From: an uncultured Lachnospiraceae bacterium
GTDB lineage: Bacteria; Bacillota; Clostridia; Lachnospirales; Lachnospiraceae
Direction of reading: 5' to 3'
DNA length: 64,000 nucleotides
Assembly (NCBI GenBank): GCA_905199445.1
Contig: CAJKGK010000009.1
Coordinates: forward strand, 1-64,000
The notes below the pieces were generated by a model that searched no databases, had not been told where the DNA came from, and saw nothing but the letters and a program-made list of their open reading frames with translations. The translations under genes and the position numbers were made by a program. Shown piece by piece: positions 24,318 through 33,997 of the stretch (within the stretch, counting starts at the first letter, position 1; every line of letters starts with the position of its first letter).

Positions 24318-27300
24318 TTAGTCATCTAAGTCGGAATTACTGTCAAAAAGGGCATCGAGATCATCATAATCATCCTCGTCGCTGTCCTCTTCCACATCGA
24401 TCAATTCATCATTATCAATAACCTGCTGTTTATGAACATAATCGCCCATGGAGTCGTCCTCATAATCAAAGTTTGACTCACCACTCATAAAGTCTGCCAT
24501 TTCATCATTGCCGTAATCCACGTTTTCACCGATGTTAACTTCTGTCTGGTCATCACGCAGCACACGGATATCCAGAGCCAGGGACTGCAGCTCTTTGAGC
24601 AATACCTTAAAGGATTCAGGAATACCAGGTTCGCTGACATTTTCACCTTTGATAATGGCTTCATAGGTTTTCACACGGCCGGTAACATCATCGGACTTGA
24701 ATGTAAGGATTTCCTGAAGGGTGTAGGATGCACCATAGGCTTCCAGGGCCCAAACCTCCATCTCTCCGAAACGCTGTCCGCCAAACTGTGCCTTACCGCC
24801 CAGCGGCTGCTGCGTAACAAGGGAGTACGGACCGGTTGAACGGGCATGGATTTTATCATCAACAAGATGATGCAGTTTCAGGTAATGCATGCATCCAACG
24901 GTTACAGGATTGTCAAACTCCTCACCTGTACGTCCGTCACGCAGCTGGATCTTACCTGTTCTGCTGATTGGAACGCCTTTCCACTCTTCTCTGTGGGCTT
25001 TATTTTTATCAAGGTATTCATATACACCAGGATTAAGCTTGGACTGCCATTTTTCGGTGAATACATCCCATTCATCGTTGGCATAATCATTCGCCAGCTC
25101 CAGTGTATCCATAATATCAATTTCGTTGGCACCGTCAAATACCGGTGTCTCAATCTTAAATCCGAGAACTTTTGCGGCCAGACCCAGATGGACTTCAAGG
25201 ACCTGTCCGATATTCATACGTGAAGGCACGCCCAGAGGGTTAAGTACAATATCAAGCGGACGTCCGTTTGGTAAAAACGGCATATCTTCCACCGGAAGTA
25301 CACGGGAAACAACACCCTTGTTACCATGACGGCCGGCCATCTTATCACCAACGGAAATCTTACGTTTCTGAGCAATATAAACACGAACGCACTCATTCAC
25401 ACCAGGGGACAGCTCATCGCCGTTTTCTCTTGTAAATACTTTGGCATCCAGAATAATACCATAAGCACCATGCGGTACTTTCAGAGATGTATCACGAACC
25501 TCGCGGGCCTTTTCACCGAAAATAGCGCGAAGCAGTCTTTCCTCGGCAGTCAGCTCAGTTTCACCCTTCGGTGTTACCTTACCTACAAGAATATCTCCGG
25601 CACGAACTTCAGCCCCCACGCGGATAATTCCCCGTTCATCCAGGTTTTTAAGTGCGTCATCGCCCACACCTGGTACATCTCTTGTAATTTCTTCAGGTCC
25701 AAGTTTTGTATCTCTGGCTTCAGCCTCATACTCTTCGATATGGATGGATGTATAAACATCGTTCTGAACCAGTTTTTCACTGAGCAGAACCGCATCCTCG
25801 TAGTTATAGCCTTCCCATGTCATGAAACCGATCAGAGGATTCTTTCCCAGCGCCAGCTCGCCCTGGTAAGTGGACGGACCGTCGGCCAGCACATCCCCGG
25901 CCATAACTCTGTCACCTTTGAACACAATCGGTCTCTGGTTATAGCAGGCACCCTGGTTGCTTCCAACGAATTTCAGAAGCTTATACCGGTCTCTGCTGCC
26001 GTCATCGGCTTTCACAACAATTTCTTTTGCAGAAGAAATTTCCACAGTACCGTTGCGTCTGGCAACCACACAGACACCAGAGTCTACTGCTGCCTTGCCT
26101 TCCATACCGGTTCCGACAATCGGAGAATCCGTGAGCATCAAAGGCACTGCCTGACGCTGCATGTTAGATCCCATGAGGGCACGGTTGGCATCGTCATTTT
26201 CAAGGAAAGGAATCATGGATGTAGCTACTGAAAATACCATCTTCGGCGATACGTCCATCAGATCCACCTTGGATTTCTGGAACTCGGAAGTTTCTTCACG
26301 GTAACGTCCGGAAACGTTATTTCCGATAAAGTAACCGTCATCATCCAGCGGCGCATTTGCCTGTGCGACAGTGTAGTTATCTTCCTCATCAGCTGTCAGA
26401 TAGACAACCTCATCTGTAACCCTGGGGTTCTTTGGATCGGACTTATCCAGCTTTCTGTATGGGGCTTCGATAAATCCGTATTCATTAATACGTGCATAGG
26501 TTGCCAGAGAGTTGATCAGACCGATATTCGGACCTTCAGGAGTCTCAACAGGACACATTCTTCCGTAATGGGTATAGTGAACGTCGCGGACTTCGAAACC
26601 GGCACGATCACGGGACAGACCGCCAGGTCCCAGAGCAGACAGACGTCTCTTATGTGTCAGCTCGGACAACGGGTTATTCTGGTCCATAAACTGGGACAGC
26701 TGGGAACTTCCAAAGAATTCCTTTACAGCAGCAGTCACCGGTTTAATATTAATCAGAGACTGCGGTGAAATACCCTCAAGATCCTGAGTTGTCATACGTT
26801 CACGAACAACACGTTCCATTCTGGATAAGCCGATACGGTACTGGTTCTGAAGCAGTTCGCCAACGGCACGGATACGACGGTTGCCCAGGTGGTCAATATC
26901 ATCATCTGTACCAACACCGTATTCAAGATGCATGTTGTAGTTAATAGAAGCCAGAATATCTTCTTTTGTAATATGCATCGGCACGAGCTCATGAACATTT
27001 TTGCGGATGGCATTTTTAATATCTTCGATATCATCAAACTCATCCAGAATCGCTTTCAGCGCCGGATAGTAAACAAGCTCTGTAACACCCAGTTCTCTTG
27101 GATCCACATCCACATAAGCAGATAAATCCACGGCCAGGTTAGAGAGAACCTTTACCACACGACCTTCTTCACTCTGAACAAATACAGCAGGAATCGCCGC
27201 ATTCTGAATGGCAATGGCCAGTTCCTCTGTGATCACTGTACCGGCTTCAGCCAGGATCTCGCCTGTAGATGTATCAATCACATCTTCAGCCAGCACACAG

Positions 27301-28172
27301 TTTTTAATACGGAACTTAAAGGCCAGCTTTTTATTAAATTTATAACGTCCAACCTTTGCCAGATCATATCTTCTTGGATCAAAGAACATGGCATTGATCA
27401 GGCTTTCCGCACTTTCCACGGATAAAGGCTCGCCTGGACGGATTTTCTTGTAAAGTTCCAGAAGACCATCCTGGTAGTTATCGGATGTATCTTTTGCAAT
27501 ACTTGCCAGAATCTTTGGTTCTTCACCAAACAAATCAATGATTTCCTGATTTGTTCCGATACCGAGCGAACGGATCAGAACCGTGATCGGCACTTTACGT
27601 GTACGGTCTACACGTACATAGAAAACATCATTGGAATCGGTTTCGTATTCCAGCCATGCACCACGGTTAGGAATAACGGTACAGGAGTATAACTTCTTAC
27701 CGATCTTATCATGGCCGATTCCATAGTAGATACCCGGCGAACGAACAAGCTGGCTGACAATAACACGCTCGGCACCATTAATCACAAATGTACCTGTAGC
27801 TGTCATAATCGGCAGTTCGCCCATAAAAATTTCATGTTCGTTAATATCACCTGTCTCTTTATTGATCAGGCGAACTCTAACTTTCAGCGGCGCAGCATAA
27901 GTTGCGTCACGTTCCTTACATTCTTCAATGCTATACTTAACATCATCTTCGCATAAAGTGAAGTCTGTGAATTCAAGACTTAAATGTCCGCTGTAATCAG
28001 CGATTGGAGATATATCATCAAAAACTTCTTTCAGACCTTTTTCAAGAAACCAATTATAGGAATTTTTCTGAACTTCAATAAGGTTTGGCATCTGAAGGAC
28101 TTCTTTTCGATGAGAATAGCTCATACGGATGCCTTTTCCGGCTTTGACTGGTTTAATTCGACTGCTATTCAT
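24318..28172 (-). CDS. rpoB: RNA polymerase beta subunit
   Basis: A 1284-residue beta subunit. The N-terminus (GIRMSYSHRKEVLQMPNLIE) and the rifampicin region (SQLSQFMDQNNPLSELTHKR, then RLSALGPGGLSRDRAG) are typical and show the usual rifampicin-sensitive residues. Later landmarks are GYNYEDAVLLSE, KMAGRHGNKGVVS and QPLGGKAQFGGQRFGEMEVWALEAYGA split over the C-terminal clamp. The extreme C-terminus is very acidic (many Asp/Glu over about 90 residues). AAGGGGTG lies about 13 nt before the ATG. It is not next to rplL here but begins a separate transcript. Confidence 0.99.
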   Translation of the reverse strand: MNSSRIKPVKAGKGIRMSYSHRKEVLQMPNLIEVQKNSYNWFLEKGLKEVFDDISPIADYSGHLSLEFTDFTLCEDDVKYSIEECKERDATYAAPLKVRVRLINKETGDINEHEIFMGELPIMTATGTFVINGAERVIVSQLVRSPGIYYGIGHDKIGKKLYSCTVIPNRGAWLEYETDSNDVFYVRVDRTRKVPITVLIRSLGIGTNQEIIDLFGEEPKILASIAKDTSDNYQDGLLELYKKIRPGEPLSVESAESLINAMFFDPRRYDLAKVGRYKFNKKLAFKFRIKNCVLAEDVIDTSTGEILAEAGTVITEELAIAIQNAAIPAVFVQSEEGRVVKVLSNLAVDLSAYVDVDPRELGVTELVYYPALKAILDEFDDIEDIKNAIRKNVHELVPMHITKEDILASINYNMHLEYGVGTDDDIDHLGNRRIRAVGELLQNQYRIGLSRMERVVRERMTTQDLEGISPQSLINIKPVTAAVKEFFGSSQLSQFMDQNNPLSELTHKRRLSALGPGGLSRDRAGFEVRDVHYTHYGRMCPVETPEGPNIGLINSLATYARINEYGFIEAPYRKLDKSDPKNPRVTDEVVYLTADEEDNYTVAQANAPLDDDGYFIGNNVSGRYREETSEFQKSKVDLMDVSPKMVFSVATSMIPFLENDDANRALMGSNMQRQAVPLMLTDSPIVGTGMEGKAAVDSGVCVVARRNGTVEISSAKEIVVKADDGSRDRYKLLKFVGSNQGACYNQRPIVFKGDRVMAGDVLADGPSTYQGELALGKNPLIGFMTWEGYNYEDAVLLSEKLVQNDVYTSIHIEEYEAEARDTKLGPEEITRDVPGVGDDALKNLDERGIIRVGAEVRAGDILVGKVTPKGETELTAEERLLRAIFGEKAREVRDTSLKVPHGAYGIILDAKVFTRENGDELSPGVNECVRVYIAQKRKISVGDKMAGRHGNKGVVSRVLPVEDMPFLPNGRPLDIVLNPLGVPSRMNIGQVLEVHLGLAAKVLGFKIETPVFDGANEIDIMDTLELANDYANDEWDVFTEKWQSKLNPGVYEYLDKNKAHREEWKGVPISRTGKIQLRDGRTGEEFDNPVTVGCMHYLKLHHLVDDKIHARSTGPYSLVTQQPLGGKAQFGGQRFGEMEVWALEAYGASYTLQEILTFKSDDVTGRVKTYEAIIKGENVSEPGIPESFKVLLKELQSLALDIRVLRDDQTEVNIGENVDYGNDEMADFMSGESNFDYEDDSMGDYVHKQQVIDNDELIDVEEDSDEDDYDDLDALFDSNSDLDD

Positions 28173-28346
28173 TGACGTTTTTCACCCCTTAAATCGTTGT
28201 GTGCGAGTTACTGTGAAAATCCCGGAAAACACAGGGTTTCCGGTACTCACTGTGCAGGTTTACGATGCCCTTAGACGGGCGATTAGCCTATGTCCCCACA
28301 CTAATGTCAGTTTATTATTCTAACACAATATTCCAGAAACTGTCAA
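28173..28346 (-). promoter_or_regulatory. rpoBC promoter and leader
   Basis: TTGACA (28346-28341), 18-bp spacer, TAGAAT (28322-28317) gives a strong promoter about 140 nt before rpoB. The leader can form CCGGAAA/TTTCCGG (about 28223-28245) and GCCC/GGGC hairpins, but no U tract follows, so no attenuator is evident. It shows that rpoBC is transcribed independently of rplJL. Confidence 0.75.
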
Positions 28347-28396
28347 GGTGTTTTTTCTTATGTTTATACGTTTTCTGTTTATATGTCTCCTCAAAT

Positions 28397-28457
28397 AAAA
28401 AAAACCATGATCTTTCAGGGTGGCAGTTGGCCCGCCGTTCAAAGCACATGGTTTTTT
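28397..28457 (-). terminator. Terminator of MATE gene
   Basis: Arms 28399-28409 and 28447-28457 (AAAAAACCATG and complement) enclose a 37-nt loop with a G/C-rich inner pairing. In the minus-strand RNA the stem runs into eight U. It isolates the MATE gene from rpoB. Confidence 0.85.
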
Positions 28458-28503
28458 CATTTATATTAATCTTAGCTTCATCTCAAGGCATCTCTTTCTC
28501 ATA

Positions 28504-29886
28504 TTATTCCTGTATGGCTTTTTTCTTCCAGCGTCCGCCTTTGTAAAAGAGTGCCGTCAAAATTGCGCCGATGAGCCAGCTTCCCAGAAGAGATATAAAA
28601 ATACATTCCGGAATACCGCCAGGATTCTGCGCTGATCTGGTCAGATAAGCAATACCATATGCCAGAGGGACTCGGATGACAACCGTTGTAATCAGAGAAA
28701 TCCACATGGGTGTCATCGTGTCGCCTGCCCCCCGCATCACCCCTGATAAAGACTGGGTCACAGCCATGGCAATGTAGCCGACCGCAATGATCTGCATCAT
28801 ATGCATGCTTAAATCCACCAACTCAGAAGTCTCGGTAAAAATACTCATAAGATTCCGCCCAAAAAGAAGAATCAAAGCCGTAATAATCCCGGATGTCATA
28901 ACCGCAATCAAGGTTCCCTGGCGAGCCCCTTTATGTACCCTGTCATAACGTCTGGCACCCACATTCTGACCTGCATAAGTGGTCATGGCCGTACCAAAAG
29001 AAAAATTAGGCATCATGGCAAACCCGTCCACACGCATAATAATGACATTGGCAGCAATCAGCATTTCCCCGAAACTGTTTGTCAGTGACTGAACAACAAT
29101 CATGGCCACTGAAAATATAGCCTGGGTAACGCCTGACGGGAGTCCCAGCTTAATAATAATGCCCACATATTTTTTCTGAGGCACCAGGAAACGGCACTTC
29201 AGATCAAAGACAGCCTTCATATTCATCAGTTTAATCAGACACAAAACAGCCGAAATGCTTTGAGCAATCACCGTTGCCAGCGCAACGCCGGATACACCCA
29301 TATTAAATTTTGCCACAAATACAATATCCAGCACAATGTTGAGCACCGTAGCCACAAGAAGATACAGCAGTGCCGACAGAGAATCGCCCATTCCTCTTAA
29401 AATACCACTCAGTATATTATAATAGATCATCCCGGCAATCCCATACAGCATAATATTCAGGTAGGATGCACACCAGTCCATAATAGATTCCGGCGTATTT
29501 AAAAGACTCAAAAGAGGACGGGTCAGTACGGGGCCGATGATCATGATGATCACTGCAGCAATGGCAGAAATCGTGATACAATTTCCAATAGTTCTGGATA
29601 AATCCTCCCTGGCCTTTGCGCCAAAATACTGAGATACCATAATCCCTGCGCCAGCAGAAATACCGATAAACAGCACCAACATAAGATTCATAATGGGCGA
29701 TGCGCTTCCGACCGCCGCCAGCGCATTATCCCCAACATAGCGCCCCACTACGATACTATCCACTGTATTATACATCTGCTGCGCCACATTTCCCACCAGC
29801 ATTGGCACAGCAAAAAGTACGATCTGCTTCCACGGCGTTCCGATGGTCATATCCGTAGCAGTAAACATATTTTTCAATTTTCCCAT
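28504..29886 (-). CDS. MATE family multidrug efflux transporter
   Basis: A 460-residue MATE exporter with about 12 membrane segments in two halves. Family stretches are IVLFAVPMLVGNVAQQMYNT, VDSIVVGRYVG and the second-half equivalent GLPSGVTQAIFSVAMIVVQS. MATE proteins export cationic drugs or metabolites using Na+ or H+ gradients. The start at 29886 is chosen because GGAG lies 9 nt upstream and the family starts there; the frame stays open upstream to 30030 but runs through a terminator hairpin. The gene sits alone behind a leader of about 226 nt with an attenuator-like structure, so its expression is probably induced. Confidence 0.93.
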   Translation of the reverse strand: MGKLKNMFTATDMTIGTPWKQIVLFAVPMLVGNVAQQMYNTVDSIVVGRYVGDNALAAVGSASPIMNLMLVLFIGISAGAGIMVSQYFGAKAREDLSRTIGNCITISAIAAVIIMIIGPVLTRPLLSLLNTPESIMDWCASYLNIMLYGIAGMIYYNILSGILRGMGDSLSALLYLLVATVLNIVLDIVFVAKFNMGVSGVALATVIAQSISAVLCLIKLMNMKAVFDLKCRFLVPQKKYVGIIIKLGLPSGVTQAIFSVAMIVVQSLTNSFGEMLIAANVIIMRVDGFAMMPNFSFGTAMTTYAGQNVGARRYDRVHKGARQGTLIAVMTSGIITALILLFGRNLMSIFTETSELVDLSMHMMQIIAVGYIAMAVTQSLSGVMRGAGDTMTPMWISLITTVVIRVPLAYGIAYLTRSAQNPGGIPECIFISLLGSWLIGAILTALFYKGGRWKKKAIQE

Positions 29887-30147
29887 AAAATCCCACTCCT
29901 CATTTGTAATCTGGTGAAAAAATCCTGCCAAAAACACCCCAAACAAAAAATACCCTGTCCATAAATAAATATGGACAGGGACCTTATCTTTTGTATTCTG
30001 AATCAAAGCTTTCAGAAAATCTATGTACACTTTTCAAATCTCTGATTCTTATCTTTTGTTTGCTTGAACTCTTGTCCTTTGTAAATTGTAAAGTGTCTTA
30101 TCTTTTGTGGACATCTTTATTATAGCAAAGAAACCAGAATCCGGCAA
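29887..30147 (-). promoter_or_regulatory. MATE promoter and leader with attenuator and three 11-mer repeats
   Basis: The promoter is TTGCCG (30147-30142), 17-bp spacer, TATAAT (30124-30119), with a start near 30112. The leader holds three exact copies of ACAAAAGATAA: 30108-30098, 30059-30049 and 29994-29984. Directly after the third copy is a perfect 11-bp hairpin (29970-29980 with 29953-29963) followed by UAUUUUUUG, a textbook intrinsic terminator about 60 nt before the ribosome site. A weaker TTCTGAA/TTCAGAA hairpin (about 30018-29997) precedes it. The arrangement fits transcription attenuation; the signal is unknown. Confidence 0.75.
29944..29980 (-). terminator. Attenuator hairpin in MATE leader
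   Basis: CCCTGTCCATA (minus strand, 29980-29970) pairs with 29963-29953 around a 6-nt loop, followed by a U-rich tract (29952-29944). It lies upstream of the MATE start codon, between promoter and gene. Confidence 0.85.
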
Positions 30148-30155
30148 TACCTAAT

Positions 30156-31421
30156 TTATCGAACTTCTTTGTCAATCGGTTCAACCTTCAGAGCGATCAT
30201 GGCAACCAAACCGATAATCGCCAGAACGAACATTGTCTGATATGCCGTCATGTAGTTGGCATTTGTGCCGATAATACCTACAACGGTGATACCTACACCT
30301 GTCATGATCGAGTTCAGAGGCTGAATGACACGGAATGCGTTCTGGAAATCATAACGTCCCCAGATTGCGGATGTACACGAAACCATCATGTTGGAAGATC
30401 CGCCAAGCATAACAGCCAGTAATGGAAGGGAAATGTAATGCAGCGGTGTAATGGATGTCAGGTTAAAGCCTACGGCGATGACAGCCATCACATTAACAAC
30501 GATTCCTGCAATTTTGGTTCCAAATTTTGTATCAATAAAGCCGACAAACATAGATCCCGGGATGGCAATCACGCCGGCAATCCCAAGCATGCTGAGGATC
30601 TGAGGCATCTGATAGCCCTGTTCCATAAATTTACCAACAAAGTTCGCCATAATACCCATGGACAGGAAACCTGTAATACCAACAGCTACCCAAAGCACCC
30701 ACATACGTCCTGTAGAGAGACATTTGCCTACAGTCCATTTGGAAGTTTTCAGGTAATTAAGATTGGCTTCATGTTCTTTCTTTGCAGCTGCAAAATCGAA
30801 ATCTTTATTATTATCCGGATATGCACCTTTTTCCTCAGGAAAATCCTTAACAAAAGCAATAATAATAATACCTGCAGCCAAAGCAATCACTGCAATAAAA
30901 ATGTAATAAGCGCTGATACCCATGTTGCTTACAAAAGCTCCGCAGACAGCTGTTGTTGTTGCAGCGGAAAGCGGGAAACCTGCTGTACAGATACCCATAG
31001 CCACACCACGTTTTTTAGGGAACCAGTAAGCGATTACCTGAGAACTTAACAGCATGGCACAGGCCAGCGTTAATGTATAGCAGGCAAGATAACCGATGGC
31101 ATAAACAGTTACATTGTGGGCCTGAGACCAGATCAGCGCGAACACACCTGCAAGAATCATGGAAACACCCCATGTTTTGCTGGCTGTTTTCAGACTCATG
31201 ATCTTTCCCAAAATAATTGAACCAATAATACCAAAAATAGTGGCAATTGTTGACATTGAATACAATACATTTGTATTTAAGCCCATTTCCCCAAAAACAC
31301 CGATTGTTACATTCAATGAATCTGATGTTAATGCAGAGTATACATAACATGATACAAATGCTAAAAGGACAATCACAATGCCTTTTGCACCAAGATTAAA
31401 TGAATTTGATTTTTTATTCAT
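30156..31421 (-). CDS. MFS transporter, possibly OFA/oxalate-formate-like
   Basis: A 421-residue major facilitator protein with about 12 membrane helices and a central cytoplasmic loop (about 200-235, charged, with KDFPEEKGAYPDNN). The motif between helices 2 and 3 is degenerate (LGKIMSLKTASKTWG). FPKKRGVAMGICTAGFPLSA in helix 5 resembles oxalate/formate antiporter-like MFS proteins. The substrate cannot be read from sequence. The start at 31421 has GGAGG 7 nt upstream; the upstream in-frame extension is not coding. It is a single-gene unit with its own promoter. Confidence 0.87.
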   Translation of the reverse strand: MNKKSNSFNLGAKGIVIVLLAFVSCYVYSALTSDSLNVTIGVFGEMGLNTNVLYSMSTIATIFGIIGSIILGKIMSLKTASKTWGVSMILAGVFALIWSQAHNVTVYAIGYLACYTLTLACAMLLSSQVIAYWFPKKRGVAMGICTAGFPLSAATTTAVCGAFVSNMGISAYYIFIAVIALAAGIIIIAFVKDFPEEKGAYPDNNKDFDFAAAKKEHEANLNYLKTSKWTVGKCLSTGRMWVLWVAVGITGFLSMGIMANFVGKFMEQGYQMPQILSMLGIAGVIAIPGSMFVGFIDTKFGTKIAGIVVNVMAVIAVGFNLTSITPLHYISLPLLAVMLGGSSNMMVSCTSAIWGRYDFQNAFRVIQPLNSIMTGVGITVVGIIGTNANYMTAYQTMFVLAIIGLVAMIALKVEPIDKEVR

Positions 31422-31832
31422 TTTACAACCTCCATTTACCAACCTTAATAAAGTTTTCCAATGCAGACAGCACCCCCAAAAGGGCACAGTCATCCATTGG
31501 TCCTCCCTGTTTTTAAATATCTGATCAGATCCATCGCGACATGATATCAGTATATATGACAAAAAGTATCCTGTCAATCGAATTATAACGCATAATTATA
31601 ACTATAATATATAATGCCATTCCAATATTGTTATAACTAATAAGCGATGTTTTCCATTATTATTGTTCTTATTTTAGTACAATTTGTACAAATTCATCTA
31701 TCGAAAATAATTTTGGCAATTTGGAGGCAGTTTAATTTCATAAAATCATATAGAATCAGCAAAAAAGCAGCGGTATACGGACAAGAGAAACATTTCATGC
31801 TCCTATTGGCCGTATACCGCCGTTTTTTACAT
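31422..31832. promoter_or_regulatory. MFS promoter region with TTATAAC repeats; otherwise non-coding
   Basis: The MFS promoter (minus strand) is TTGACA (31577-31572), 17-bp spacer, TATACT (31554-31549), leaving a leader of about 120 nt. Upstream of the -35, the heptamer TTATAAC (plus-strand reading) occurs at 31583-31589, 31596-31602 and 31631-31637, a possible activator site. A TTTGTACAAA palindrome lies near 31685. I see no gene in the rest of this 411-base gap except the terminator at its right end. Confidence 0.55.
31770..31820. terminator. Two-way terminator after gatD
   Basis: GCGGTATACGG (31770-31780) pairs perfectly with 31810-31820 around a 29-nt loop. A and T tracts flank both sides. 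Confidence 0.8.
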
Positions 31833-32567
31833 CTATTTTTTCAATCTTTGTTCCATATATTGATGGGCGTTATTTTCAAAGGTATCATCCAGTGCCTCCA
31901 GCGTCAGATTCGGATATTTACGCAGCAGGGCTGTCTTCAAAATCAGATCCGCCAATTTAGGGTTTTTAGGAAGCAGCGAGCCATGGCTGTAGGAAGCAAA
32001 CACATTTTTATAGCGCGCACCTTCCGTGCCGTCCTGACCGTTATTTCCGTTACCGGATAAAACCTTTCCCATAGGGCGCACTTTAGAGCCAAGAAAAGTT
32101 TTGCCAGAATGATTTTCAAAACCCACAACCGTCAGGCCTTCATCGCTGTCATCCAGCTGAAACATATAATTTCCAATCATTCGTTCCTTATGGCCGACCG
32201 TATACAGATCCAGGGCCCCGATAAAATCACACTGCTGACCGTCCCATGTCTTATAATACGCGCCAAGCATCTGATAACCGCCGCAGATGGCCAGAAATAC
32301 CTTTTCATCCTCCACAGCGGCACGAATCTGCTGCGCTTTTCCCGCTGCCAGGTCTTTAAGCAATACACCCTGCTCAAAATCCTGTCCGCCGCCGATAAAA
32401 AACAAATCATATGCCTCATAATCCAGGGCATCACCTACCGAAATTCCTGTAACCTCGGTCTCAATCCCCCGCCACTGCATACGTTTTTCCATGCATATAA
32501 TATTTCCCCGGTCACCGTACAGATTCAGGATATCCGGATATAAATGACAGATTTTCAATTTATACAT
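31833..32567 (-). CDS. gatD: Lipid II isoglutaminyl synthase glutaminase subunit GatD
   Basis: A 244-residue class I glutamine amidotransferase of the GatD/CobQ-like type. It releases ammonia from glutamine for MurT, which amidates the D-Glu of the lipid II stem peptide. The nucleophile is Cys95 in LAICGGYQM and the catalytic His is about residue 195 in ASYSHGSLLPKNP. The N-terminal CHLYPDILNLYGDRGNI is typical. It starts 9 bases after murT with GAGGTGG as ribosome site, so the two are co-expressed as a complex. Amidation makes peptidoglycan a better crosslinking substrate and lowers negative charge. Confidence 0.93.
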   Translation of the reverse strand: MYKLKICHLYPDILNLYGDRGNIICMEKRMQWRGIETEVTGISVGDALDYEAYDLFFIGGGQDFEQGVLLKDLAAGKAQQIRAAVEDEKVFLAICGGYQMLGAYYKTWDGQQCDFIGALDLYTVGHKERMIGNYMFQLDDSDEGLTVVGFENHSGKTFLGSKVRPMGKVLSGNGNNGQDGTEGARYKNVFASYSHGSLLPKNPKLADLILKTALLRKYPNLTLEALDDTFENNAHQYMEQRLKK

Positions 32568-32576
32568 AAGCCACCT

Positions 32577-33947
32577 CTATTCCCAAAATTCCTTGAATCC
32601 AAACTTTTTACTGATCTTTTCACGAATATCCAGCATGGCCGTATAGGTAGGCATCACATATACCGGTGCATTCTGAAGCGCCATCTGTTCAATCAGCTGA
32701 TCATAATCCTTGATCACCCGAAGCTTGTCAAGGGGCAGGCCTGCATACTTAAAACGCATCGCCATCTCATCTGCCCGCCGCCCGGTAACCCATATGCCGG
32801 TCAGCTTGTCCTGAATATCGCAAAGCTTTTCAAAGTCCACATCCCAGATCCAGGAAATATCCGTGCCGTCTGCATAACGGTCATTGAGCGCCACCACAAA
32901 AAGCGAAGGCTGCGTCGTATTGCTGAGGAAGTTCAGCACCTGGTTACAGCCCGCAGGATTTTTAATGAGAATCATCCGGATATCGGTTCCGTCGATCGTA
33001 AACTTTTCCATACGCCCGAAACCACACTCAAAGCTGCTCAGACCATGAATGATGACCTCATCCTTTAGTCCCAGCACATAGCCGGCCGCTACAGTGGCAA
33101 TCGCGTTATAAATATTATAGCCGCCTGGAAGGTTAATGGTCGCTGTATAGGTTTTTCCATTAAGCCGAATTCGGATGGTGGACGAATCTGCATTACTCTC
33201 CACCACGTTTTCCACAGCAACTGTCGTATCCGGACGATGATATCCACAATTGGGGCAGCGAAATCCACCAAGATGTCCATATGTTACATAATCATAGACA
33301 TATTCTGTCTTACAGCGAATACAGTATGGGGCATCGGAAACCTCTTCCACTCTGTTTTTGTAAATTTCGCTTTCCACGCCATAGTAGACAATCTTGTTTT
33401 GAATTTCATCAGCCATGGATACAGAAAGCGAATCATCGGCATTCAGGCACACCGTGGCATTGGGTGAATTTTTAATTCCTGTGAGAATACTGTTTAAAGT
33501 ATGGGTTACTTCCCCATAACGGTCCAGCTGATCACGAAATACATTTGTTACAACAACGCACTTGGCGTCTACATATCTGCTAACCATTTTAAAGGCCGCT
33601 TCGTCACATTCCACAAGAGCGACATCGTATTTATTTTTACCTCCCAGTGTAGAATTCATCGCAAATTCCGCCGTAATACCCGAAAGCATATTTGCGCCTG
33701 ATTTGTTAGCAAAATATCGGATTCCTGAATCAGCAAGACTTTTTTCAATCATACGTGACGTCGTCGTTTTCCCATTCGTACCTGTCACAATAATTGTCGT
33801 TACATTTTGGGCAAGCACACCGAGAAGCTTTGGATAAAGGCGCAGCGCCACACGCCCCGGAACATTAGTTCCGCCTTTTCCCAGCTTTCTTAAGATTAAA
33901 CGCGTCATTTTACATGCTGCTACTGAAATAAATGTTCTGATTTTCAT
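32577..33947 (-). CDS. murT: Lipid II isoglutaminyl synthase subunit MurT
   Basis: A Mur ligase-like protein of about 456 residues. The P-loop is VTGTNGKTTTSRM. A Mur-type central domain follows, with an inserted zinc-binding segment CIRCKTEYVYDY and CPNCGYHRP as in MurT, and a C-terminal DUF1727-type domain. It activates and amidates the glutamate of lipid II with ammonia from GatD. The start at 33947 (KIRTFISVAACK) fits the family N-terminus; an in-frame ATG at 34001 overlaps the upstream stop as ATGA and is possible through coupling. Either way murT, gatD and the DUF2200 gene form one unit. Confidence 0.92.
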   Translation of the reverse strand: MKIRTFISVAACKMTRLILRKLGKGGTNVPGRVALRLYPKLLGVLAQNVTTIIVTGTNGKTTTSRMIEKSLADSGIRYFANKSGANMLSGITAEFAMNSTLGGKNKYDVALVECDEAAFKMVSRYVDAKCVVVTNVFRDQLDRYGEVTHTLNSILTGIKNSPNATVCLNADDSLSVSMADEIQNKIVYYGVESEIYKNRVEEVSDAPYCIRCKTEYVYDYVTYGHLGGFRCPNCGYHRPDTTVAVENVVESNADSSTIRIRLNGKTYTATINLPGGYNIYNAIATVAAGYVLGLKDEVIIHGLSSFECGFGRMEKFTIDGTDIRMILIKNPAGCNQVLNFLSNTTQPSLFVVALNDRYADGTDISWIWDVDFEKLCDIQDKLTGIWVTGRRADEMAMRFKYAGLPLDKLRVIKDYDQLIEQMALQNAPVYVMPTYTAMLDIREKISKKFGFKEFWE

Positions 33948-33997
33948 ACCTGAGATTATAGCATACAGGTGGTGATAAAACAAGACGCCAACACGAC

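Noticed and set aside
29887..30030. N-terminal extension of the MATE protein
   Set aside because: In frame, but it translates straight through a perfect terminator hairpin and has no ribosome site, whereas 29886 has a good one and fits the family start.
30049..30114. Short leader peptide in the MATE leader ending in the second 11-mer
   Set aside because: A 21-codon frame exists (starting MSTKDKTLYN), but its ATG falls at the predicted transcription start and leaves no room for a ribosome site.
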